Of a DNA stretch of 56,856 nucleotides, positions 44,593 through 52,376 are shown one piece after another. This DNA is from Pedosphaera parvula Ellin514 (GTDB taxonomy: Bacteria; Verrucomicrobiota; Verrucomicrobiia; Limisphaerales; Pedosphaeraceae): NCBI RefSeq assembly GCF_000172555.1, contig NZ_ABOX02000050.1, positions 1-56,856 on the forward strand, in the 5' to 3' direction. Both the position numbers and the translations under genes were made by a program. How positions within the stretch are numbered: position 1 is the first letter of the stretch; each line of letters starts with the position of its first letter. The notes below the pieces were generated by a model that did not search any database, was not told where the DNA came from, and saw nothing but the letters and a program-made list of their open reading frames with translations.

Positions 44593-45474
44593 TTACTTGT
44601 GCAGATGACGTCCCTTGAACGTCAGTTCGGCGATGCCCGACTTGTCGAGTTCGCCCAAACCTTCGGAGACCATCTTGTCGTATTGTTTCTTGGTGGCGGT
44701 GGCGAGCGGCAGGTTCAAACCCTGACCTTTTGCCAACTTGAGTGCAATGCCGGAATCCTTGGCTGCATGCGCCGCGGAGAAGAAGCAGCTATGATCGCGA
44801 TTCTGCATATCTTCACCATCCGTTTGCAACACACGGGAATTGGCGCCTGTTTGCGAGAAGACTTCGCGCAGCATCGCCAAATCCAACCCCAGCGCCGCAC
44901 CAAGACCGAGTCCTTCCGCCAATCCTGCGGTATTGATGTTCATGATCATATTGACAAGCGCCTTTACCTGGGCAGCCTGACCAGCACCGCCAACGTAACG
45001 AAGGGAGGCGCTGAGCTTTTCCAGAACCGGCTTGGCGCGGTCGAAGACTTCCGGTTTGCCACCGCACATGAGATAGAGGCTGCCCTCGCGTGCCTGGGTG
45101 ATGCTCGAAGCCATGCAGGCTTCAAGCGCCTGTGATCCAGCTTTTTCAGCCTTTTCCTCGACCTTCACATGGATCTCTGGCGAGACTGTTGCGCAATTAA
45201 TAAACAGCTTGCCTTTCGACCTGCTCAGCAATCCACCGCCAAAAATCTTTTTCATCGCAGCATCATCCGTCACTACCGTGATGATGATATCGGAAAGCTT
45301 GGTGACCTGTTTGAGCTCGGTTGGGGATTCACAACCCAATTCCTGCGCCAACGCCTGGGCCGCGGCGGTATTCACGTCATACACCGCAGAAACTGTGTAA
45401 CCTTGCTCCTTTAGGCGACGAGCCATATTGCTTCCCATCCGTCCGACACCTACGAATCCAATTCTCTCTGACAT
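44593..45474 (-). CDS. beta-hydroxyacid dehydrogenase family (3-hydroxyisobutyrate dehydrogenase/GarR-like)
   Basis: A 293-residue NAD(P)-dependent dehydrogenase. IGFVGVGRMGSNMARRL (residues 5-21) is the Rossmann GxGxMG motif. FINCATVSPEIH is the substrate-loop region. QALEACMASSITQAREGSLYLMCGG corresponds to the DAPVSGG block, here CMASSIT, an atypical version. KALVNMIMNIN carries the catalytic Lys. Family members reduce tartronate semialdehyde or oxidise 3-hydroxyisobutyrate. The altered substrate block leaves the true substrate open. It is the first gene of a probable operon with the isomerase, molybdoenzyme and fdhD. Confidence 0.82.
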   Translation of the reverse strand: MSERIGFVGVGRMGSNMARRLKEQGYTVSAVYDVNTAAAQALAQELGCESPTELKQVTKLSDIIITVVTDDAAMKKIFGGGLLSRSKGKLFINCATVSPEIHVKVEEKAEKAGSQALEACMASSITQAREGSLYLMCGGKPEVFDRAKPVLEKLSASLRYVGGAGQAAQVKALVNMIMNINTAGLAEGLGLGAALGLDLAMLREVFSQTGANSRVLQTDGEDMQNRDHSCFFSAAHAAKDSGIALKLAKGQGLNLPLATATKKQYDKMVSEGLGELDKSGIAELTFKGRHLHK

Positions 45475-45599
45475 AATTTATTCCGGGTTGTTGGTTTCAG
45501 TGTTCATCCACGGCGTATCCCTTCGTGGAACACGCCCGCAGTTGGAAATACCTGTTTAAAATAATCAATCGGCCAGCCTAAAGCACGACATTTTCACGA

Positions 45600-46526
45600 T
45601 CACTTTGCACCCTTGACCAGAACCGGAATCGAATAGAGTGAACTCCTTGCGGTAATGAAAAGGGTCTTTCCATCCCTTCCGCCAAAACACAAATTGGCCG
45701 GCGATTCCGGAACCAAAATCTTCCCGATCAATTCGCCTTGCGGATTAAAGATCTGCACTCCATCCCCGGCGCTGGAGAAAATGTTTCCCTTCGCATCACA
45801 ACGAATGCCATCCGGCACTCCTTTGTCGATGACACAAAAAACCCGACCACCACTTAACGTGCCATCCTTCTGCACATCATAGACGCGGATCAAACGCGGC
45901 TTGCCGGAATCCGCTACAAAAAGCTTTTTTTCGTCCGGTGAAAAACAGAGGCCATTCGGATGGTCACAATCCTTTGCCACAATCGAAATATTCTTCGTCT
46001 TCGGATCAAAGCGATAGACATACATCCCGTCCACTTCCTTCGGCTTGCTGCCCAAGCCATAATCCGGGTCCGAGAACCATACCGTGCCGTCCGATTTCAC
46101 CACCACGTCGTTCGGTGAGTTGAACCTTTTCCCCTCGTATTGATCCACGAGCGTTTCGATCCTGCCATCCTTCTCTGTGATCGCCACCCGTCTTCCCAGA
46201 TGTTCACAGGAGAGCAATTTTCCTTTCCGATCAACACAGTTACCGTTGGCGCCATGACTGTTCGTGCGAAATGTGGCGAGCCCATTTTTGGCACTCCATT
46301 GCTTGAGCTCTTCAGCAGGAATGTCACTAAACACCAGATATCCACCATCACGCGAAACCCACACCGGTCCTTCCACAAACTTCATTCCGCCAGCGAGCTT
46401 TTTCAGCTCGGCGTTGGTGGACACCAGCTTGGAGAATTGATCCGCGATTTTAATGTCAAAATCAGCAGCGTGGACAAGAGCCAGATTCAAAAGCAATCCC
46501 AAGCCGGCTAATAATAGTCTTTTCAT
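45600..46526 (-). CDS. SMP-30/gluconolactonase-like protein, exported
   Basis: 308 residues from the ATG at 46526 (MKRLLLAGLGLLLNLALVHA is a signal peptide, cut after VHA). KFVEGPVWVSRDGGYLVFSDI, NSPNDVVVKSDGTVWFSDPDYG, HPNGLCFSPDEKKLFVAD and DGIRCDAKGNIF match the six-bladed SMP-30 propeller, with Glu, Asn and Asp metal ligands (EGP, SPND, PNG, DGI). SMP-30 enzymes hydrolyse sugar lactones. Exported to the periplasm, so the substrate is probably an extracellular lactone. Confidence 0.87.
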   Translation of the reverse strand: MKRLLLAGLGLLLNLALVHAADFDIKIADQFSKLVSTNAELKKLAGGMKFVEGPVWVSRDGGYLVFSDIPAEELKQWSAKNGLATFRTNSHGANGNCVDRKGKLLSCEHLGRRVAITEKDGRIETLVDQYEGKRFNSPNDVVVKSDGTVWFSDPDYGLGSKPKEVDGMYVYRFDPKTKNISIVAKDCDHPNGLCFSPDEKKLFVADSGKPRLIRVYDVQKDGTLSGGRVFCVIDKGVPDGIRCDAKGNIFSSAGDGVQIFNPQGELIGKILVPESPANLCFGGRDGKTLFITARSSLYSIPVLVKGAK

Positions 46527-46615
46527 GCACAGTACAACCGCGTGGTTCAATTCTGGTTAGCCATGGAACAACCTGGCTTCGCAATAAACCCCAAGCCAGG
46601 AGCTCACCATCTAAC

Positions 46616-47377
46616 TCAGGCTTGGACGGCTAAAAACGTGTCCTTATTCGGCAACTCGCCCGTCATTGGCATCTTGTAGCAATGCTGATCCGGCTCGATC
46701 AGTCCTTTGGATTTATCCAACTTCATGAAACTGCGAGCGTGTTGGGGCGACTCGTTCCAGTGCAGAAGCTCTAAATGCTGATGTTCGTGCGGTTGGCAAT
46801 AAAGCACGTGATCAAACTCCGCTTTCGCATGCACCTTACCGTCGTGGATGTGTACTGTTGGAAAGAATAGTTTATCCGTATTCCGCCGAGGGAAGGAAAA
46901 AGCCATCGGATGAATCGGTCCGGCTCCCTTCTTCAATTTGAACACAGCAAATCCATAATGAGCATACCCCGGCAACTTGTTCCATGTACCGGCGGGAAGT
47001 CGAAACCGGGCGTCCAACCGCGCGAAGTCCTTCACCGTGGGAACGAAAGAGGCTTCGAAGTTTCCCACCCTTACCACTTCAAGACTTGCGGGTGCTGGAA
47101 CCGGTGCAGTGTTAATCCCATCAGTAAGGCCTCTCGTGGCTGGCATAGGAAATCCCAATTCCATATCCTCAAAGAAATTCGGATACTCCTTCAGGCTAAT
47201 AAAATGGACCGCCTTCTCCCCGGCACCCTTCTTGACCGGCAACGGCAAAATCATTGCTAGATCCCGATTCGCCGCGATCGACATGCTGTAAATCACGAAC
47301 TGATTCTCACCCTCCCCCGTGCGGGCAAATATTTTGGTGGCACTCACCGATTGAACAGGCTGTGAAAAGCAACACAT
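46616..47377 (-). CDS. conserved hypothetical protein
   Basis: A 253-residue protein starting MCCFSQPVQSVSATKIFAR, with AAAAGGAGAG as a good ribosome site. I do not recognise a named domain. It contains VEFDHVLYCQPHEHQHL-like AEFDHVLYCQPHEH, DKLFFPTVHIHDGKV and HYGFAVFKLKKGAGPIHPMAF, several with His and Asp residues that could bind metal. No signal peptide. It follows lysA, behind a hairpin, on the same strand. Cytosolic by default; function unknown. Confidence 0.6.
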   Translation of the reverse strand: MCCFSQPVQSVSATKIFARTGEGENQFVIYSMSIAANRDLAMILPLPVKKGAGEKAVHFISLKEYPNFFEDMELGFPMPATRGLTDGINTAPVPAPASLEVVRVGNFEASFVPTVKDFARLDARFRLPAGTWNKLPGYAHYGFAVFKLKKGAGPIHPMAFSFPRRNTDKLFFPTVHIHDGKVHAKAEFDHVLYCQPHEHQHLELLHWNESPQHARSFMKLDKSKGLIEPDQHCYKMPMTGELPNKDTFLAVQA

Positions 47378-47406
47378 AGACTCTCCTTTTTTAGTTTATA
47401 CTGCAG

Positions 47407-47443
47407 TAAAACAGGCGAGTCGTGGACACACTCCACGACTCGC
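47407..47443 (-). terminator. hairpin terminator after lysA
   Basis: A perfect 12-base-pair stem (GCGAGTCGTGGA / TCCACGACTCGC) with a five-base loop is followed on the minus strand by CTGTTTTACTG. It lies about 40 bases past the lysA stop. Confidence 0.8.
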
Positions 47444-47483
47444 ACTCATTTGCAAATCTCAAACCTGCCCTCAGCAGTCTAAA

Positions 47484-48782
47484 CTACTTCTGCCAGGGCG
47501 CCACAGTCTCACCGGCCCAAATCTCTTCCACCGGCTGACGTTCGCGAACCAGCGCGGATTTGTTCCCGTTGACCAGAACCTCAGCCGCCATGGAACGGGT
47601 ATTATAATTCGACGCCATCACAAAACCGTATGCGCCGGCACTCAGAAGGGCGAGATGATCCCCCTCACCCAGCTTGGGCAACGGCCGGTCCTTGGCAAAG
47701 AAGTCGCCCGACTCACATATCGGGCCAACCACATCGGAGCTGATCAACTGCCCATTTTTGCGGGTCAATGGCACGATTTCATGATACGCATCGTAGAAGG
47801 CCGGCCGAATGAGATCATTCATTGCGGCATCCACGATCAGGAAGTTCTTCTTGCCCGTGCGTTTCACATACTCAATGCGTGTCACCAAAATGCCCGCATT
47901 GCCGGAAATGAAACGGCCCGGCTCCATCAAAATGCGCAATCCCAATGGCTTCAACAAAGGCACCAACCGGGTCGCATAAAGTGTCGGGGTCAAAATCTTC
48001 TTCCCCTTGGTCGTGCGCCACCATTCAGGGTTCGAGCTTTCCAGGGCTGGATCATAAACAATTCCCAACCCGCCGCCGATGCTGAAGAATTCCAGCCCAT
48101 GCTTCTTCTTCAATCGCTCCACCAATGGCGACACCTTCTTAACCGCCTGCTCAAATGGCTCCACCGAAGTGAGCTGGGAGCCGATGTGCATCTGGAGACC
48201 GCGCAGCTTGATATTCTTCAACTTCGAAGCCCGCGCATAAACCCCTTCAATGTTCTCAATCGCAATTCCGAACTTATTGTCGTAAGTGCCCGTGGTAATC
48301 TTGGCATGAGTATGCGCATCGACGTTCGGGTTCACACGCACAGCGATGGGCGCGATCTTTTTTAGGCGGCCAGCAATGCGGTTGATACGCTGCAGTTCAG
48401 GCTCGCTCTCCACGTTAAAGGAGTAAACCCCTTTCTTGAGTGCGAACTCAATTTCGCTTTCCGTCTTTCCAACGCCGGCAAAAACGCATTTGCGCGGATC
48501 AGCACCCGCCGCGATGGCGCGCTGCAACTCACCGCTGCTGACAATATCAAATCCCCCGCCCAGATCAGCCAGGGTACGCAGAACCGCCTGGTTTGAATTG
48601 GATTTCAAGGCGAAGCAAATCAAATGATCCACCGGAGCCAAAGCCTGGTCCAACTTCTGAAAATGCTCCGTCAAGGTGCGTTGTGAGTAAATGTAAAGCG
48701 GCGAACCGTATTTCTTTACCAGCGATTCCACTGATACATTCTCACAGTAAAATTTATTACCAACGTAACGAAAATAATGCAT
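47484..48782 (-). CDS. lysA: diaminopimelate decarboxylase
   Basis: 432 residues from the ATG at 48782 (MHYFRYVGNKFYCENVSVE); the longer upstream frame does not fit the family. A PLP-dependent alanine-racemase-type barrel that makes L-lysine from meso-diaminopimelate, the last step of the DAP pathway. The PLP-lysine block is CFALKSNSNQAVL, then GGFDIVSSGEL, HIGSQ, EPGRFISGNAGILVT and GPICESGDFFAKDR (the C-x-x-D/S active-site block). A terminator-like hairpin of the upstream gene lies between the two. No lysine riboswitch was seen upstream. Confidence 0.93.
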   Translation of the reverse strand: MHYFRYVGNKFYCENVSVESLVKKYGSPLYIYSQRTLTEHFQKLDQALAPVDHLICFALKSNSNQAVLRTLADLGGGFDIVSSGELQRAIAAGADPRKCVFAGVGKTESEIEFALKKGVYSFNVESEPELQRINRIAGRLKKIAPIAVRVNPNVDAHTHAKITTGTYDNKFGIAIENIEGVYARASKLKNIKLRGLQMHIGSQLTSVEPFEQAVKKVSPLVERLKKKHGLEFFSIGGGLGIVYDPALESSNPEWWRTTKGKKILTPTLYATRLVPLLKPLGLRILMEPGRFISGNAGILVTRIEYVKRTGKKNFLIVDAAMNDLIRPAFYDAYHEIVPLTRKNGQLISSDVVGPICESGDFFAKDRPLPKLGEGDHLALLSAGAYGFVMASNYNTRSMAAEVLVNGNKSALVRERQPVEEIWAGETVAPWQK

Positions 48783-48840
48783 GGGACGAGAGTTTAAGGT
48801 GCAACAACCAAAGTTCAAGAGCCGAACAAAACTGCTGGGA

Positions 48841-48872
48841 ACAAAAAAACCGCCAGGCAATCACCTGGCGGT
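48841..48872 (-). terminator. intrinsic terminator after the SHOCT-like gene
   Basis: A perfect nine-base-pair stem (ACCGCCAGG / CCTGGCGGT) with a six-base loop is followed on the minus strand by TTTTTTGT. It lies 16 bases after the stop of the gene at 48888. Confidence 0.9.
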
Positions 48873-48887
48873 CAAAGAACAAAAATA

Positions 48888-49526
48888 TCAAGGCATGGCG
48901 ATAATTTTGGCCCGTTGGGCATGATATTCATTGGGCGTAATCTGATCGGCCATGTACAACCTCAAAAGCTCAGCCAGTTTCGCGTCTTTCGTGTTCGCCA
49001 CAACAACGCCAGCGGTTGAGGCCGGCGATGAGCCGACATCCATAAATTCGTACTTGTTGGATTTTGGCGCAGGATTGACTGCGACTGCGGGTGTTTCAGC
49101 CTGTCCTCCCACCTTTGGAGCGGGTGTTGCCGCCACATTCTGGCTCCTCAATTCCTGCATCTTCCGATGCAACGCCTCACGTGCTTTGCTTTCGGAGCTC
49201 GCATCAAGCTGGGAGATCGGCACTATCACCTCTTCAGTCGCGGCGGCCACGGGAGCCGGAGTCTCAGACTTGGCAGGCTTCTTCGCAGCAGTCTTCTTCT
49301 TCACCGGCGCTTCCTGGGGCACAACCTGCGCAGGCGCTTCCGCTGGGGCTGCTGGTGCGGGAGTGACCGCACTCGGAGCGGATTGCTGAACCGGAGTTTC
49401 AGCAAGCTTCTGGCGCAAAGCCTCACGTGCCTTGGCCTGTACATCAGTATCAGCACTTTGCGCATGAACCGAGCTCACGCCCAACGCCGCCATACAAATA
49501 ATCAGCAATGACTTTGGGATCTGCAT
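48888..49526 (-). CDS. exported protein with a SHOCT-like C-terminus
   Basis: A 212-residue protein. Signal peptide MQIPKSLLIICMAALGVSSVHA. The middle is low-complexity and Pro/Ala/Lys-rich (APAAPAEAPA, KKKTAAKKPAKSETPAP). Two short repeats, KAREALRQKL near 32 and KAREALHRKMQEL near 114, look like a duplicated helix. The end, LAELLRLYMADQITPNEYH, matches the SHOCT pattern of short C-terminal oligomerisation modules. Function unknown; probably periplasmic. Confidence 0.65.
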   Translation of the reverse strand: MQIPKSLLIICMAALGVSSVHAQSADTDVQAKAREALRQKLAETPVQQSAPSAVTPAPAAPAEAPAQVVPQEAPVKKKTAAKKPAKSETPAPVAAATEEVIVPISQLDASSESKAREALHRKMQELRSQNVAATPAPKVGGQAETPAVAVNPAPKSNKYEFMDVGSSPASTAGVVVANTKDAKLAELLRLYMADQITPNEYHAQRAKIIAMP

Positions 49527-49586
49527 AAAATCTATTCTTAATCAAATTCTTTTGGATAAGCAATAGCTTTCCAAACATACCAACAT

Positions 49587-50600
49587 CTAATTTGCAGCCG
49601 GGAAAAGCCTTTTCCAGGCTGGCGGCCACGGATAGGCCAGCACCGAACGCATCATCAGCTGCTTCACTTCGGCCCGGCTAATCTTGATCCGCTGCCGCGG
49701 ATCCAGCACATTCTCCGTCTTCAACTTGGCTATCGTCTGCATTCCTATCAGTATCGGCCACGCGCACGCCAACCGCACACGCACGCATCCCTTCGGCAAC
49801 ATATTCGTATACGCCCATCCCGCCGCCAGATGCGACTCCGCCACTCCCAGGTACTCATTGTAAAGCTGGCGAAACTTCGTTTCATTCTTAGACTCCAACA
49901 AATCCCCGGGGTTCAATCCAATCTGCGCCAACCTCTCCGACGGCATATAACATCTCCCGTGGCTCAAATCCGCCGGCAAATCCCTCAAAATATTCACCAA
50001 TTGCAATCCCTTCCCAAACCTCACCCCATTCTTCAACAGCAACTCTTCATCAATCGCCGCCTTCGGAAACAAATGCGCCCGGCACATCTTCGTCCAAAAC
50101 TCCCCCACACATCCCGCCACGCGATAGGTATAATCATCCAGCTCCGCATCCACCCTCAACGCCACAATCCGTCCCTTCGACGCCCCGGCAAACCTCTGCA
50201 AATCCAACTCCTGTCCGCTCGTGATCGTATCCAAAACCATCCGCACACGCTTAACATCTTCCGCCTCAAAGTCTTCCAAAACTTTCAACGCCTCTTCACA
50301 TCGCTCCAAAGCTGCCCGCTCTGCCGCCGATCCCTGCTTCACCGCAATCTCCTCAAACTTCAACCGCTCCTTGCTTGTCCCCAGAATTCGCCCCCTCAAA
50401 TCACTTAAGGCCTTCAGTCGTTGCTCACTCGGCACAATCTCCGTATCGGCAATCGTATCCGTCATCCGCGCCAGCAAGTACGCCAACCCGATTTGCGGGC
50501 GTATGGAACCAGGCAAAAGACGTAGCGTTTTATAAAAAGTTCGCGACACATCCCGCAACAAGGAGGTTAACAATTCAGCTGAATGTTCGTTGGTGGCCAA
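49587..50600 (-). CDS. squalene/phytoene synthase family protein
   Basis: A 337-residue head-to-head prenyl synthase starting at TTG (50600). AAGGGG lies six bases before it and overlaps the end of argH, so it is translationally coupled. SRTFYKTLRLLP (19-30) is the start block, ARMTDTIADTE carries the first DxxxD (Asp48, Asp52), and QLVNILRDLPADLSHGRCYM carries the second (DLPAD). Joins two farnesyl or geranylgeranyl diphosphates via a presqualene-type intermediate. Squalene is more likely than phytoene, but hopanoid or carotenoid genes are absent here. Length is normal for the family. Confidence 0.88.
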   Translation of the reverse strand: MATNEHSAELLTSLLRDVSRTFYKTLRLLPGSIRPQIGLAYLLARMTDTIADTEIVPSEQRLKALSDLRGRILGTSKERLKFEEIAVKQGSAAERAALERCEEALKVLEDFEAEDVKRVRMVLDTITSGQELDLQRFAGASKGRIVALRVDAELDDYTYRVAGCVGEFWTKMCRAHLFPKAAIDEELLLKNGVRFGKGLQLVNILRDLPADLSHGRCYMPSERLAQIGLNPGDLLESKNETKFRQLYNEYLGVAESHLAAGWAYTNMLPKGCVRVRLACAWPILIGMQTIAKLKTENVLDPRQRIKISRAEVKQLMMRSVLAYPWPPAWKRLFPAAN

Positions 50601-50603
50601 ATG

Positions 50604-52013
50604 TTACCCCTTCAAAATTTTCTTCCACCGCCCCAACTGCCTCGCCACTTCCTTCGTCCCCGGCGCGCCAATCAAATTCCGCTGCGCCATCGCCTTCTTC
50701 AAATCAAACACCCCCAGCGCATCATTCCCAAACGTCTTGTCCAAGGCCTTCAACTGCTCCAGCGTCAATTGATTCAACGCCTTTCCTTCCTTCTCCGCCA
50801 AGGCCACAACCGCTCCCACGACATGATGCGCCTGCCGGAAAGGTATTCCCTTCCGCACCAGATAATCCGCCAAATCCGTCGCCAACAACGCCGGGTCACT
50901 CGCCGCCGCCGCGCAATTCTTCGTATTAACGCTCGTGTTCTCCAACATCGCCCCCATCAATCGCACGCACCCACGTATCGTCACCGCCGTATCGAACAAC
51001 CGCTCCTTGTCCTCCTGCAAATCGCGATTATACGTCATCGGCAATCCCTTCAATAACGTCAGCAACGCCATCAAATTCCCCACCACGCGACCCGTCTTGC
51101 CCCGCGTCAATTCCGCCACGTCCGGATTCTTCTTCTGCGGCATCAGCGACGACCCTGTCGTATACGCATCCGCAATCTTGATGAAATTAAACTCCGAACT
51201 CGCCCACAAAATCACATCCTCCGCCAACCGCGACAAATGCACTGCCGCCAGCGCCGCCACACTGCAAAATTCAATCGCAAAATCCCGGTCGCTCACCCCG
51301 TCCATCGAATTCTGCGTCACCACCGGTTTCCCCTTCGCATCCACAAAGCCCAGTTGCTCCGCCACAAATTCCCGGTCCAACGGCAGCGTCGACCCCGCAA
51401 TCGCCCCGCTTCCCAGCGGACACACATTCACCCGCTGAAACGCATCCGTCAGCCGTTGATGATCCCGCTCCACCATCTCAACATACGCCAACAAATGATG
51501 CGCGAAATACACCGGCTGGGCCCGTTGCAAATGCGTGTAACCCGGAATCACCACCTCCGCATTCTTATCTGCCAATCCAACCAGTGCCCCTTGCAACCCG
51601 CGCAACTCCCCCGCCAGCTCCACAATCTCATCCCGCAACCACAACCGCATATCCAGCGCCACCTGGTCATTCCGCGACCGCGCCGTATGCAGCTTCGCCC
51701 CTGTCGGCACCCGCTTCGTCAGCTCGGCCTCGATGTTCATGTGCACATCCTCCAGCTCCGGCTTCCACTCGAACTTCCCGTCGTGAATCTCCTGCCCGAT
51801 CTCCTCCAAACTCTTCGTGATCGCCTGCAGCTCCGCCTTCGTCAGCACCCCGATCTTCTGCAACATCGTCGCGTGCGCAATCGATCCCATGATGTCATGA
51901 CGCCACAAACGCCAATCGAACGAAATCGATTCCGTAAACTCCGCCACGTCCGCACCCGGACCACTGGCAAACCTGCCACTCCGCGAAACTGGAGAACTTT
52001 TTTTCATGCTCAT
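50604..52013 (-). CDS. argH: argininosuccinate lyase
   Basis: A 469-residue fumarase/aspartase-superfamily enzyme that splits argininosuccinate into arginine and fumarate. HTARSRNDQVALDMRLWLRDE, GYTHLQRAQPVYFAHHLLAY and the superfamily signature GSSLMPQKKNPD are intact, with the catalytic Ser in the GSSLMPQ loop. The first residues (KKSSPVSRSGRFASGPGADVAEFTESISFDWRL, read in part) are typical. It probably starts the pair with the prenyl synthase gene. No other arg gene lies in the window. Confidence 0.95.
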   Translation of the reverse strand: MSMKKSSPVSRSGRFASGPGADVAEFTESISFDWRLWRHDIMGSIAHATMLQKIGVLTKAELQAITKSLEEIGQEIHDGKFEWKPELEDVHMNIEAELTKRVPTGAKLHTARSRNDQVALDMRLWLRDEIVELAGELRGLQGALVGLADKNAEVVIPGYTHLQRAQPVYFAHHLLAYVEMVERDHQRLTDAFQRVNVCPLGSGAIAGSTLPLDREFVAEQLGFVDAKGKPVVTQNSMDGVSDRDFAIEFCSVAALAAVHLSRLAEDVILWASSEFNFIKIADAYTTGSSLMPQKKNPDVAELTRGKTGRVVGNLMALLTLLKGLPMTYNRDLQEDKERLFDTAVTIRGCVRLMGAMLENTSVNTKNCAAAASDPALLATDLADYLVRKGIPFRQAHHVVGAVVALAEKEGKALNQLTLEQLKALDKTFGNDALGVFDLKKAMAQRNLIGAPGTKEVARQLGRWKKILKG

Positions 52014-52376
52014 TAATTAATCCGCAAAATCTGCGTCCAACCCCTCCAAAAGTCACGCGGGAAACGTTTGCCGCTTTCCTAATCCTGCTCATAATCGCGA
52101 TCCTAATCTGCCTCGTTTGCCGTTGCCCCTGCGTCGCCCCATCCTCATCCTTCACTCCCATGTGTGTTCTATGTCCCTTTTTTCTCGCCATTTCTTCGCT
52201 TTGCGGCTTCGTGGTCCCAATTCGCGTTCTTTCGCGTAATTCGCGGACAAAAATTGAGGGCTGGCTACTAGGGATTCAACCCATGGCAACCGGAGGGCAA
52301 TTATGATTCTTTAGGCGAACAAGGCGGTAGCGCTGAAGAATGCGTTTATGATTTTGGCAACCCATCCAGGACCTCC
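52014..52376. other. intergenic region with degenerate repeats
   Basis: Between argH and the FkbH-like gene. It contains repeated ATCTGCG, AATCGCGATCC and TTCGCG words (around 52024-52250) like those near 200-240 and 3661-3740. A GGAGGG ribosome-like site precedes ATG ATT CTT TAG (52303-52314), a four-codon frame of unclear meaning. The FkbH-like frame is open back to 52272, with a TAG at 52269. No gene is called. Confidence 0.5.

Noticed and set aside
48783-48887. Lysine riboswitch upstream of lysA
   Set aside because: The spacer is too short and only holds the upstream gene's terminator hairpin.
51237-52016. 259-residue plus-strand frame
   Set aside because: Antisense of argH; rich in His/Arg/Pro from codon bias of the opposite strand.
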